DNA of 24,024 nucleotides, taken from contig CADCLH010000037.1 in NCBI GenBank assembly GCA_902802215.1, forward strand, positions 1-24,024. Reading direction: 5' to 3'. Numbering within the stretch: the stretch's first letter is position 1; every line of letters starts with the position of its first letter. Below are positions 1 through 7,103 of the stretch, one piece after another. Position numbers and translations under genes: made by a program. Below the pieces are notes generated by a model that saw only the letters and a program-made list of their open reading frames with translations, ran no database searches and was not told the DNA's origin. Source of the stretch: Oscillospiraceae bacterium (lineage in GTDB: Bacteria > Bacillota > Clostridia > Oscillospirales > Oscillospiraceae).

Positions 1-508
1 CCGAACGGATCGTGATCCAGACGTTCTCGGGCGGGATGTGGAAATAGGTGTTCGTGAAGGCGACAAAGACGCCCATCAGAGAGAAGAGCACAAAGAAACA
101 GCAGAAACCAAGGGAGAGCACGTTGAGCAGCCGCCTGCGGCCTTCCGGCGGAAGCAGAATGCCGGCGCTGAGCATCAGGAAGGAGATGAACTCATAGCGG
201 AGGACCTTCCAGTCAATGAACAGGTAGACGTCCCCGTTGAGCCAGCGGGAGAGCAGCAGCCAGAGCAGATAGCAGAAGTGGAGCCGCAGCACCTGCTCCC
301 GCGGCAGACCGGCCCTGAAAAGAAAGGCCCCGAAGAGAGCGGCGAGCAGGAAGCGCCCGTATTTGTCAAACAGGTCGGCGCAGCGCTGCGGCGCGATCAG
401 CGTCAGCAGGGAAAAGCAGAACAGCATCAGCACGCCCGCCGCATAGAAGTCCCGCCAGGAGACGCCGTCCTTCAGACGCCGCGGCAGGGTACCGGAAAAG
501 GAGTTCAT
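1..508 (-). CDS. Polytopic membrane protein, N-terminal part (gene runs off the left edge)
   Basis: The frame stays open from an ATG at 508 to the window edge, giving 169 codons. A ribosome binding site (AGGAGCG) lies just upstream. The protein is very hydrophobic. Likely membrane segments are near residues 18-40, 52-68, 76-90, 104-120 and 127-151, separated by short Arg-rich loops (PRRLKD, PEGRRR). There is no signal-peptidase site and no soluble domain in the visible part. The overall look, with many aromatic and Leu-rich helices and short basic loops, would suit an O-antigen ligase/polymerase-like or other surface-polysaccharide membrane protein, but I see no diagnostic motif and the C-terminal part is missing. 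It lies 33 bases downstream of the 64-residue membrane protein on the same strand and may be the last visible gene of the ileS-lspA-rluD operon. The coding frame is well supported; the function is unknown. Confidence 0.7.
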   Translation of the reverse strand, partial: MNSFSGTLPRRLKDGVSWRDFYAAGVLMLFCFSLLTLIAPQRCADLFDKYGRFLLAALFGAFLFRAGLPREQVLRLHFCYLLWLLLSRWLNGDVYLFIDWKVLRYEFISFLMLSAGILLPPEGRRRLLNVLSLGFCCFFVLFSLMGVFVAFTNTYFHIPPENVWITIRS

Positions 509-541
509 GGCAAACGCTCCTATCAGTTTTTCCGCGCCGGA

Positions 542-736
542 TCAATGGCGCTTTGCGTAGGCGAACATCCAGATGACGATGATCACCAGCGCGAGCACGA
601 CGACAACGCCGAGCACGGCGTTGAAGCCGCTGTTGACCACGCTGACGGCGCCGGAGACGACACGGATCAGCAGCACGATCAGGGCGATGACGAGCGCCGC
701 GGCGATCAGGGCATAGACGAGCTTTCTGTTGTTCAT
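542..736 (-). CDS. Small two-helix membrane protein (64 aa)
   Basis: The protein has 64 residues, starts MNNRKLVYAL and ends MFAYAKRH. It has two hydrophobic stretches, about residues 7-33 and 38-59, so it is predicted to be an integral membrane hairpin with short charged ends. The ATG at 736 is chosen because a strong GGGGGAGG ribosome binding site lies a few bases upstream. The same frame is open further upstream, but that part is antisense-type sequence inside rluD with no start signal. It lies 14 bases after the rluD stop and 33 bases before the next membrane protein, so it is probably in the same operon. I do not recognise a family. It could be an accessory subunit for a neighbouring membrane protein, but nothing in the sequence shows this. 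Confidence 0.75.
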   Translation of the reverse strand: MNNRKLVYALIAAALVIALIVLLIRVVSGAVSVVNSGFNAVLGVVVVLALVIIVIWMFAYAKRH

Positions 737-750
737 CGAATCCTCCCCCT

Positions 751-1671
751 TTATTGTTCCGGTCCCAGACGGGACAGCACTTCCAGAAAATAGTCGGGCA
801 GCGGCGTCTCGAATTGCAGACGCTCCCCGCTGCGCGGATGGGTAAAGCTCAGCCTGCGCGCGTGCAGGCACTGGCCCTCGAGCCCCCGGTCGGGACACTT
901 CGCCCCGTAGAGCCCGTCGCCGAGCAGGGGATGGCCGATGCTGGCCATGTGGACGCGGATCTGGTGGGTGCGTCCGGTCTCCAGACGGCAGCGGAGCAGG
1001 CAGTAGCCGCGGTAGCGCGCCAGCACCTGCCAGTGGGTGACGGCCGCCCGGCCGCCCCTGTCTGTGACGGCCATGCGCTTGCGGTCGCTCGGGCAGCGGC
1101 CGATGGGCCGGTCGACCGTCCCCTCGTCGGCGCGGAAGGAGCCGCAGCACACGGCCGCGTATTCGCGGAACAGGCTGTGGTCCCCGAGCTGGGCCGAGAG
1201 CCCCTGATGGGCCAGATCCGTCTTGGCGGCGACCAGCAGACCCGAGGTGTCCTTGTCGATGCGGTGCACGATGCCGGGACGGCGGCAGCCGCCGACGCCG
1301 GAGAGCGAGTCGCCGCAGTGAAAGAGCAGCGCGTTGACGAGCGTCGAGTCGGGGTGGCCCGGCGCGGGATGGACGACCATGCCGCGCGCCTTGTTGACGA
1401 CGATCAGGTCGGCGTCCTCATAGACGACGTCGAGCGGGAGCTCCTGCGGCACGAGCGGCAGCTCCTCCGTCTCGGGGAGCGCGAGCTCGATGAGCGCGCC
1501 CGCCCGGGCGCGCGCGTTTTTTTTCACCGCCCGTCCGTCGGCGGTGACGGCGCCCTCCTCCATGCAGCGCTGGATCAGGCTGCGGGAGAGCGCGGGGAAA
1601 GTGCGCGCGAGGAGAGCGTCGATCCGTTCTCCGCTCTCCTCCGCTTTTAGCTGTATCCTGTTTTCGTCCAT
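751..1671 (-). CDS. rluD: RluD-type 23S rRNA pseudouridine synthase
   Basis: This 306-residue protein has the RluA/RluD family layout. An S4 RNA-binding domain spans about residues 14-63, followed by the pseudouridine synthase domain. The catalytic motif HRIDKDTSG is at residues 136-144, with the catalytic Asp at 139, the same number as in E. coli RluD. A second family signature, GRTHQIRVHM, lies further on. RluD enzymes isomerise uridines in helix 69 of 23S rRNA; other RluA-family paralogues act on different sites, so the exact target is inferred. The ATG overlaps the lspA stop codon by one base (TAATG), pointing to translational coupling. Following lspA with a RluA-family gene is a standard Bacillota arrangement. 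Length and motifs are complete, with no sign of damage. Confidence 0.93.
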   Translation of the reverse strand: MDENRIQLKAEESGERIDALLARTFPALSRSLIQRCMEEGAVTADGRAVKKNARARAGALIELALPETEELPLVPQELPLDVVYEDADLIVVNKARGMVVHPAPGHPDSTLVNALLFHCGDSLSGVGGCRRPGIVHRIDKDTSGLLVAAKTDLAHQGLSAQLGDHSLFREYAAVCCGSFRADEGTVDRPIGRCPSDRKRMAVTDRGGRAAVTHWQVLARYRGYCLLRCRLETGRTHQIRVHMASIGHPLLGDGLYGAKCPDRGLEGQCLHARRLSFTHPRSGERLQFETPLPDYFLEVLSRLGPEQ

Positions 1672-2690
1672 TACCGGAACTCGGCCAGAATATCGTCGAG
1701 ATCGAAGTCGTCGGCAGCGGGCTCCGCGCTCTTGGGCGCGGGCGCGGGCGCGCTCACGGGCTTCGGCGCGGCCTTCGGGGCGGGGCTTGCCGGCTGCGGC
1801 GCGGGCTCGGCCTTCGCGGCGGCCGCGGGGGCGGCGGGACGGGACACGTTCCCGACGCTCTGCGGAGCCGGAGCCTGCATCACGCGCCCGGCGTACCCGT
1901 CGGCGCGGCTGGCCTCCGCTTTGGCGTTGGCCTTCTCCCAGGCCTCGAAGGGATCCTCCGCGCGCGGGGCCTTCGCGGCGGCGTTCCGGGCGGCCGACGC
2001 CTTGCGCATGGCCTCCTGCTGCTGGGCCTTGTACGCCTCGTACTCCTTCTCGTACTTGTCCTGGCGGGCCTTGCGCGCGGCGCTGACCTTCTTCTCCTTG
2101 GCGGGCTTGGCGGCCGGCGCGGCGGGCGGCCCGTCGAGCTCGGCGGCGGAAAGCTCGGGCGCGGCCTCCTCTTTCTTCTTGCGCCGCCTCTGCTTCTTCG
2201 GCCGGTCGGCCTCCTCGTCGTCCTCGTAGAGCGCCTCGATGTCGTCCGGCTTCTCAAAGAACATCGCCAGCACGAAGAGGATGGCAAAGACCGTGATGAA
2301 GATGTCCGCCACGTTGAACACGGGGAAGTTGAACAGCTCCACCTTGAACATGTCGACCACATAGCCGTAGAGCAGACGGTCGATCATGTTGCCGAGGCCG
2401 CCGGCGGCCACGAACACGAGGCACCAGCGGGACAGGCGTCCGGTGATGAAGTTGGTGGCGAGGGCGATCACGACCAGCAGCGCGAACAGACCGGCGGCCA
2501 CAAGGAAGTAGATGCGCGCGCCGGAGGTGTCGAGGAAGCCGAAGGCAGCCCCGTAGTTGTGCACGTTCACCAGGCTGAGGACGCCGGGGATGAAGCGCAC
2601 GATGTCGGTGCCGAAGAGCGTATCCTCGACCCAGAACTTGACGAGCTGGTCGACGATGATCACCAGAATGCCAACGATCGAATATAACAT
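1671..2690 (-). CDS. lspA: Lipoprotein signal peptidase II with long charged C-terminal extension
   Basis: Residues 1-146 are a complete signal peptidase II, which removes the signal peptide from diacylglyceryl-modified prolipoproteins in the cytoplasmic membrane. Visible hallmarks are NYGAAFG near residue 45, GGLGNMIDR near 97-105, and the two catalytic Asp residues in VVDMF (Asp113) and FNVAD (Asp129). There are four hydrophobic helices. The usual enzyme ends near residue 150-165. This one continues for about 190 residues (total 339): an acidic patch, a Lys/Arg cluster, a long Ala/Lys/Glu-rich probably helical stretch, an Ala/Pro linker, and an acidic end (DDFDLDDILAEFR). The ATG at 2690 is chosen because it begins the first membrane helix and has a GGAGAG ribosome binding site. 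It follows ileS by 86 bases and overlaps rluD. The frame is open upstream, but that part is out-of-frame ileS sequence. Confidence 0.95.
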   Translation of the reverse strand: MLYSIVGILVIIVDQLVKFWVEDTLFGTDIVRFIPGVLSLVNVHNYGAAFGFLDTSGARIYFLVAAGLFALLVVIALATNFITGRLSRWCLVFVAAGGLGNMIDRLLYGYVVDMFKVELFNFPVFNVADIFITVFAILFVLAMFFEKPDDIEALYEDDEEADRPKKQRRRKKKEEAAPELSAAELDGPPAAPAAKPAKEKKVSAARKARQDKYEKEYEAYKAQQQEAMRKASAARNAAAKAPRAEDPFEAWEKANAKAEASRADGYAGRVMQAPAPQSVGNVSRPAAPAAAAKAEPAPQPASPAPKAAPKPVSAPAPAPKSAEPAADDFDLDDILAEFR

Positions 2691-2704
2691 AGACTCTCCA
2701 ATCT

Positions 2705-2770
2705 GCCGGGAAAGGGGTCCCCGGCGCGGGGTATTGAACCAGCCTCCGGCGGAGCGCGCCCCGCCGGAGG
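2705..2770 (-). other. Two tandem hairpins in the ileS-lspA gap
   Basis: The 86-base gap holds two inverted repeats. One is a perfect 10-bp stem with an 8-base loop (arms 2743-2752 and 2761-2770). The other has arms GCCGGG and CCCGGC at 2705-2710 and 2720-2725. The octamer GGGGTATT occurs at both sides of the larger stem on the plus strand. Neither stem is followed by a clear T-run on the minus strand, so a simple terminator is not shown. They could act as an mRNA processing or attenuation element between ileS and lspA. Confidence 0.55.
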
Positions 2771-2776
2771 GGGGTA

Positions 2777-5581
2777 TTACAGCTTCGCGACGACGGCGGC
2801 GCAGCGCGGGCAGAGCCCGGTCTCGGGGTCGGCGGCCTCGGAGTGCATCCAGCAGCGCGGGCACTTGACGCCGGGGGCCTCGCTCACGGAGATCTCCAGC
2901 CCCGGATTCTTCGCGCCGCGGCCGGTGACGTGCTGCTCGTCGGCGACGTCCTCGTCGTCCGCGACGAGGCACTTCGAGACGATGAACAGCTCCGCGAGGT
3001 TCATGGACTGGACGCTCTCGAGCCGCTCCTTCGCGCTCTCGTCCTTCGCGCGCAGCACGACGGCGGCCTCGAGCGGCTTGCCGATGCGCTTTAAGCCGCG
3101 GGCGGCCTCGAGCACGCCGTTGACGTCGTCGCGGACCGCGATGAGGGCGTCCCACTTCGCAAGCTCGGCCTCATTCAGAGCGTAGTCCGTGAAGGGCCTG
3201 TTCATGTGGTTGAGCAGGACGTTGCGCTTGTCCTCCCCGGCGCGGTGCGGCATGGCCTGCCAGATCTCGTCGCAGGTGAAGGCGAGGATGGGCGCGAAGA
3301 GCTTGGTCATCGTATCGAGGATCAGCCACAGGGCGGTCTGGGCGCTGCGGCGCTTCAGGCCGTCGCGCTCCTCGCAGTAGAGGCGGTCCTTGATGATGTC
3401 GAGATAGAAGCTCGACAGCTCCACCACGCAGAAGTCGTTGATCGCGTGGGAGATCACGTGGAACTCGTAGTCGTCATAGGCCGCGGCGCACTTTTCGATC
3501 AGGGCGTTGAGCTTCGTGACGGCCCAGCGGTCGAGCGGGAGCATGTCCGCCGGCGCGACCAGACGGTCGGGATCGAAGCCCTCGAGGTTGCCGAGGCAGT
3601 AGCGCGCGGTGTTGCGGAACTTGAGGTAGTTCTGGCTGAGCTGGCGGAAGATCTCGCGCGAGCAGCGCACGTCGACATGGTAGTCGGCGGAGCCGGCCCA
3701 GAGTCGGACCATGTCCGCGCCGAATTCTTTAATCATGTCGGCGGGATCGACGCCGTTGCCGAGGGACTTGTGCATGGCGCGGCCCTCGCCGTCGACGGTC
3801 CAGCCGTGGGTGAGGCACTCTTTATACGGGGCGCCCTGGCCGAGCGCGCCGACCGCCACCAGCAGCGAGGACTGGAACCAGCCGCGGTACTGGTCGCCGC
3901 CCTCGATATACATCGTGGAGGGCCAGAAGCCCTGGTCGCGCTTCATGGCGGCGAAGTGGGTGGAGCCGGAGTCGAACCAGCCGTCGAGGGTGTCGGTCTC
4001 CTGCGTGAAGTGCGTGCCGCCGCAGTGCGGGCACACGAAGCCAGCGGGCAGGATGTCCTTCGCCTCGCGGTCGAACCAGGCGTTGGAGCCCTCTTTCTCA
4101 AACAGCTCGGCGACGGCCTCGATGCTCTCCTCGGTGCAGACGGGCTTCTTGCAGTCGTCGCAGTAGAAAACGGGGATGGGCAGGCCCCAGCGGCGTTGAC
4201 GGGAGATGCACCAGTCGGCGCGCTCGCGGATCATGGCGCCCATGCGCTCCTTGCCCCAGGCGGGGAGCCAGCGCACGTCCTCGCAGGCCGCGATGGCCTC
4301 CTCCTTGAAGGAGTCGACCGAGCAGAACCACTGCGGCGTGGCGCGGAAGATGATGGGCTGCTTGCAGCGCCAGCAGTGGGGGTAGCTGTGGACGATCTCC
4401 TCGCTGGCGAAGAGCACGCCGCTGGCCTTCATATCCGCGAGGATGACGGGGTTGGACTCCTCGGTCCCGAGACCGGCGTACTTGCCGGCGTATGCGGTGT
4501 GGCGGCCCTGATCGTCGACGGGGACGACCATCTCGATGCCGTAGGCCGTGCAGGTGTTGTAGTCGTCGGCGCCGAAGCCGGGCGCGGTGTGGACGCAGCC
4601 GGTGCCGGAGTCCATGGTGACGTAGTCGGCCAGCATCAGCAGGCTGGTCTTGTCGAGGAAGGGGTGCTGCGCGAGCATGTACTCGAAGAACGCGCCCTCG
4701 TGGGTCTCGACGATCTCCCAGCTTTCAACGCCGCCGGCTTTCATGACGGCCTCGACCAGCGCCTCGGCCATGATGTACATCTCGCCGTTCGGGACGCGGA
4801 CGATGGCGTAGCTGTCGCCCGGGGAGAGGGTGATGCCCAGGTTGCCGGGCAGGGTCCAGGTCGTGGTGGTCCAGATCAGGAAGAAGAGCTTCGACTTGTC
4901 CAGGTGGCTCAGCTTCCCCTTGTCGTCGGCCATCGGGAACTTGACGTAGACGGTGGTGACGGGGTCGTCCTGATACTCGATCTCGGCCTCAGCCAGCGCG
5001 GTCTCGTCGTGGGCGCACCAGTAGACGGGCTTGAAGCCCTTGTAGATGTGGCCGTTGCGGTACATTTTGCCGAAGATGCGCACCTCGTCGGCCTCGAAGC
5101 CCTTGTTCATCGTCAGGTAGGGGTGCTCCCAGTCGCCGACGACGCCGAGGCGCTTGAAGCCGTCCATCTGGCGGTGGACGTATTTATCGGCGTAGGCGTG
5201 GCAGGCGGAGCGGAAATCCGCGACGCTCATGGCCTTGTGGTTGAGCTTCTGCTCCTTGATGATGGCCGACTCGATGGGCATGCCGTGGTTGTCCCAGCCG
5301 GGGATGTAGGGCGTGTACCAACCGCGCATGATGTACGAGCGGTTGATGAAATCCTTGAGCGCCTTGTTCAGGGCGTGGCCCATGTGGATGTCGCCGTTGG
5401 AGAAGGGAGGGCCGTCGTGCAGGGAGAACAGGGGCGCGCCCTCGTTCATCTTCAGCGTCTCGTTGTAGAGGTCCTGCTCGTCCCACTTTTTGAGCATTTC
5501 GGGCTCGCGCTTGGGCAGGCCCGCGCGCATCGGGAAATCGGTTTTCGGGAGGTTGAGCGTTGCGTTGTAATCCTTTGCCAT
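2777..5581 (-). CDS. ileS: Isoleucyl-tRNA synthetase
   Basis: This class I aminoacyl-tRNA synthetase charges tRNA-Ile. It has 934 residues, the normal bacterial length. The HIGH motif is HMGH at residues 66-69, following HDGPPFSNG. The editing domain shows TTTTWTLPGN (about 238-247) and HTAPGFGADD (about 331-340). The synthesis-site motif DQYRGWFQ is near 563-570. The KMSKS loop reads AMHKS at 602-606, so only M, K and S of the consensus are kept. The C-terminal zinc finger has Cys907, Cys910, Cys924 and Cys927. The ATG at 5581 has an AGGAGCAGG ribosome binding site. It lies between divIVA and lspA, the usual Bacillota order. The 115-base leader is too short for a T-box riboswitch and none of its conserved elements is visible, so control by uncharged tRNA is not supported here. 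Confidence 0.98.
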   Translation of the reverse strand: MAKDYNATLNLPKTDFPMRAGLPKREPEMLKKWDEQDLYNETLKMNEGAPLFSLHDGPPFSNGDIHMGHALNKALKDFINRSYIMRGWYTPYIPGWDNHGMPIESAIIKEQKLNHKAMSVADFRSACHAYADKYVHRQMDGFKRLGVVGDWEHPYLTMNKGFEADEVRIFGKMYRNGHIYKGFKPVYWCAHDETALAEAEIEYQDDPVTTVYVKFPMADDKGKLSHLDKSKLFFLIWTTTTWTLPGNLGITLSPGDSYAIVRVPNGEMYIMAEALVEAVMKAGGVESWEIVETHEGAFFEYMLAQHPFLDKTSLLMLADYVTMDSGTGCVHTAPGFGADDYNTCTAYGIEMVVPVDDQGRHTAYAGKYAGLGTEESNPVILADMKASGVLFASEEIVHSYPHCWRCKQPIIFRATPQWFCSVDSFKEEAIAACEDVRWLPAWGKERMGAMIRERADWCISRQRRWGLPIPVFYCDDCKKPVCTEESIEAVAELFEKEGSNAWFDREAKDILPAGFVCPHCGGTHFTQETDTLDGWFDSGSTHFAAMKRDQGFWPSTMYIEGGDQYRGWFQSSLLVAVGALGQGAPYKECLTHGWTVDGEGRAMHKSLGNGVDPADMIKEFGADMVRLWAGSADYHVDVRCSREIFRQLSQNYLKFRNTARYCLGNLEGFDPDRLVAPADMLPLDRWAVTKLNALIEKCAAAYDDYEFHVISHAINDFCVVELSSFYLDIIKDRLYCEERDGLKRRSAQTALWLILDTMTKLFAPILAFTCDEIWQAMPHRAGEDKRNVLLNHMNRPFTDYALNEAELAKWDALIAVRDDVNGVLEAARGLKRIGKPLEAAVVLRAKDESAKERLESVQSMNLAELFIVSKCLVADDEDVADEQHVTGRGAKNPGLEISVSEAPGVKCPRCWMHSEAADPETGLCPRCAAVVAKL

Positions 5582-5619
5582 TGTTTCCTGCTCCTGTTAT
5601 ATGTGTATAGAGTTCGCGC

Positions 5620-5674
5620 CCGCGGCGGAAGACCGCGGACGAACGGACGGGGCGCGCACGAGAGCGCGCGCCCC
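5620..5674 (-). other. Two GC-rich hairpins in the divIVA-ileS gap
   Basis: The gap between the divIVA stop and the ileS start has two stems. The first in transcription order is a perfect 9-bp stem with an 8-base loop (arms 5649-5657 and 5666-5674, GGGGCGCGC type). The second has arms CCGCGG at 5620-5625 and 5633-5638. No T-run follows on the minus strand, so these are not classical intrinsic terminators. They may partly separate divIVA expression from ileS or protect mRNA ends. Confidence 0.5.
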
Positions 5675-5696
5675 GGAAAATGCGGCTGGACGGGGA

Positions 5697-6314
5697 TCAG
5701 AGCGTAAAGGGCTGGGTATTCTCGAGCTTGCGGGAGCGGGGCTTCACGTCGGCGTCGAGATCCAGGGACAGCTCGGTCTGCATGCGGGAAGCGCTCGACT
5801 CGATGGCGCGCACGGTGTCGTCCACCTTCTCGGCCGGAGCCGGAGCCTTGGGCGCCTGAACGCCCATATCCGTACGGATCGCTTCGATCTTCTCGAGCTG
5901 GGTGTTGCAGAGGACCTTCGCGGCCTCGAAGAACTTGGCGCAGGCGGCCTTGGCGTCGGCCAGGCGCTTCTCCTCGGCGTCGGCGCGCGCGGCGATGGAG
6001 CCGATGGTCTCCTGAGCCTTCTTGTCGGCCTCGGCGACGGTGGCGGCGGCGCGCTGTCTCGCCTCGTTCTCGATCTGGACGGCCAGCTTCTGCGCGGAGA
6101 GGATGGCGCTGTTGAGGGCTTCCTCGTTGGCGCGGTACTCCTCGATCTTGTCGACGAGGACCTTCATCTTGCTCTTGAGGACGGCGTTCTCCTTCTGGGA
6201 GGCGGCGACGTCGTCTGCCAGCTCCTCGAGGAACTCGTCGACGGCGGCCATGTCGTAGCCGTTGAGACGGACTCTCTCAAACCCTTTTTCCCGGATATCC
6301 TGTGCAGTGATCAT
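5697..6314 (-). CDS. divIVA: DivIVA-family cell division/polarity protein
   Basis: This 205-residue coiled-coil protein starts with the DivIVA signature: MITAQDIREKGF followed by RLNGYDMAAVDEFLEEL. The N-terminal ~35 residues form the lipid-binding domain that recognises negatively curved membrane. Residues about 30-150 are Glu/Lys/Ala heptad-rich and predicted to form the parallel coiled coil. The C-terminal ~55 residues are Pro/Ala-rich and probably flexible. In Gram-positive bacteria DivIVA marks septa and poles and recruits other division or wall-synthesis proteins. The ATG at 6314 has an AAAGGTGG site upstream. It lies downstream of sepF but without the ylmG and ylmH genes that usually intervene. 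A structured 181-base interval precedes it and may influence its expression. Confidence 0.95.
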   Translation of the reverse strand: MITAQDIREKGFERVRLNGYDMAAVDEFLEELADDVAASQKENAVLKSKMKVLVDKIEEYRANEEALNSAILSAQKLAVQIENEARQRAAATVAEADKKAQETIGSIAARADAEEKRLADAKAACAKFFEAAKVLCNTQLEKIEAIRTDMGVQAPKAPAPAEKVDDTVRAIESSASRMQTELSLDLDADVKPRSRKLENTQPFTL

Positions 6315-6336
6315 AGCTTATCCACCTTTCGTCGTT

Positions 6337-6360
6337 CCTGTGAAAGCTTCGCTTCACAGG
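6337..6360 (-). promoter_or_regulatory. Hairpin directly upstream of the divIVA ribosome binding site
   Basis: CCTGTGAA (6337-6344) and TTCACAGG (6353-6360) form a perfect 8-bp inverted repeat with an 8-base loop. In the minus-strand transcript it ends about 22 bases before the divIVA ATG, just before the AAAGGTGG site. It could be a leader stem affecting divIVA translation or an operator; no factor is known. Confidence 0.5.
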
Positions 6361-6379
6361 GATGATTTATATATAGCGC

Positions 6380-6413
6380 CTGTTCCTCGCCGCTTCCGCG
6401 GCAACCGGAACAG
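6380..6413 (-). ncRNA. Predicted structured RNA element with GGAA tetraloop in the sepF-divIVA gap
   Basis: On the minus strand the segment folds into an outer 7-bp helix (CUGUUCC with GGAACAG), an asymmetric internal loop (GGUU opposite GA) and an inner 5-bp helix (GCCGC with GCGGC) capped by GGAA, a GNRA-type tetraloop. This looks more like a structured RNA module than a terminator, as no U-run follows. An AT-rich TATATATAA stretch lies just downstream at about 6367-6375. I do not recognise a known riboswitch. Whether it is a cis-element of divIVA or a processing site is unknown. Confidence 0.4.
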
Positions 6414-6473
6414 ATGCGCAAAACGCCCATGCTCGCAAAAAAGCTGCAAAACTGCGCCGTGCTGCATGCGCAT

Positions 6474-6487
6474 GGCCGTTTGCGGCC
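6474..6487 (-). other. Short hairpin just after sepF
   Basis: GGCCG (6474-6478) and CGGCC (6483-6487) form a 5-bp stem with a 4-base loop, 8 bases after the sepF stop codon in the direction of transcription. No T-run follows, so it is not a convincing intrinsic terminator. Confidence 0.3.
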
Positions 6488-6495
6488 CTTGCGGG

Positions 6496-7074
6496 TCAGA
6501 AATAGTGACCGGAACTCTCGGGCTGCTCGGCCTGCGCGCCGAGAACGTCGACGTTCTGCGGCGTAATGAAATACGTTTTTGCGGACACGGGGGTGATCTT
6601 CCCGCCGAGGGCAAAGGCGATGCCGGACAGGAAATCCAGCAGGCGCCGCGCGGTCTCCGCGGGCAGGCTCTCGAGCGTCATCACGACGGTCAGCTCCTGC
6701 TGCAGGTAGCCGACCAGCTCCCCGGCCTCGTCAAAGGACTTGGGGCTGAACAGCAGCACCGAGGTGTCGCGTCCGCCGACGTTGACCGTGCCGGAGCGTC
6801 CCGCGCGGGGCTTGCCGCCGCCTTTTTTCAGGCCGAGGTTGCCGAAGATGCCGCCGCCCTCCTGCTGGGCGGGCCGCTGGGCCCTCGGGTCCTCCTCGGG
6901 CGCGGGGCCGGCGGTGTCGGCAAAGGAGCTTTCAAAAGCCATCTGCGCGGCCGAGACGGCAGGCTTGGGATCGGCCTTGGGCTGGGGCTTGAAGTTGGGG
7001 TCCGCGCCCTCGAAGAAATCCTCGTCGTCGTCATACGGCTGTGTCAGCTTTTTCAATCCATCCATGAAACCCAT
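6496..7074 (-). CDS. sepF: SepF cell division protein
   Basis: SepF is an FtsZ-binding cytoplasmic protein that tethers the Z-ring to the membrane in Gram-positive bacteria. This 192-residue version has an N-terminal MGFMDGLKKL segment, the probable amphipathic membrane anchor. A low-complexity acidic/Pro/Gly linker follows (about residues 13-95). The conserved core is about 103-176 and includes LLFSPKSFDEAGELVGYLQQ, LESLPAETARRLLDFLSGIAFALGGKI and TYFITPQNVDV, all typical SepF blocks. The ATG at 7074 is preferred over one 33 bases upstream because it gives the canonical N-terminus and has a GGAGGG site. It follows yggS by 29 bases, the conserved ylmE-ylmF pairing. The absence of ylmG and ylmH after it is unusual. 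Confidence 0.95.
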   Translation of the reverse strand: MGFMDGLKKLTQPYDDDEDFFEGADPNFKPQPKADPKPAVSAAQMAFESSFADTAGPAPEEDPRAQRPAQQEGGGIFGNLGLKKGGGKPRAGRSGTVNVGGRDTSVLLFSPKSFDEAGELVGYLQQELTVVMTLESLPAETARRLLDFLSGIAFALGGKITPVSAKTYFITPQNVDVLGAQAEQPESSGHYF

Positions 7075-7103
7075 GGGCAACCCTCCGTCATGCGTAGCGA
7101 ATA

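Noticed and set aside
5582..5696. Possible T-box riboswitch before ileS
   Set aside because: The leader is only 115 bases, has no T-box-like sequence or specifier stem, and its hairpins are simple GC stems without a terminator T-run.
3206..5707. Very long open frame (833 codons) on the plus strand opposite ileS
   Set aside because: It is an antisense shadow caused by high G+C and biased third positions. The protein is Val/Asp/Gly/Ala repetitive with no motif, while the opposite strand encodes a complete IleRS.
6356..6475. Small minus-strand frame (about 38 codons, starting MRMQHGAVLQ) in the sepF-divIVA gap
   Set aside because: No ribosome binding site and no similarity to YlmG or YlmH. It crosses the predicted RNA hairpins, so a non-coding reading fits better.
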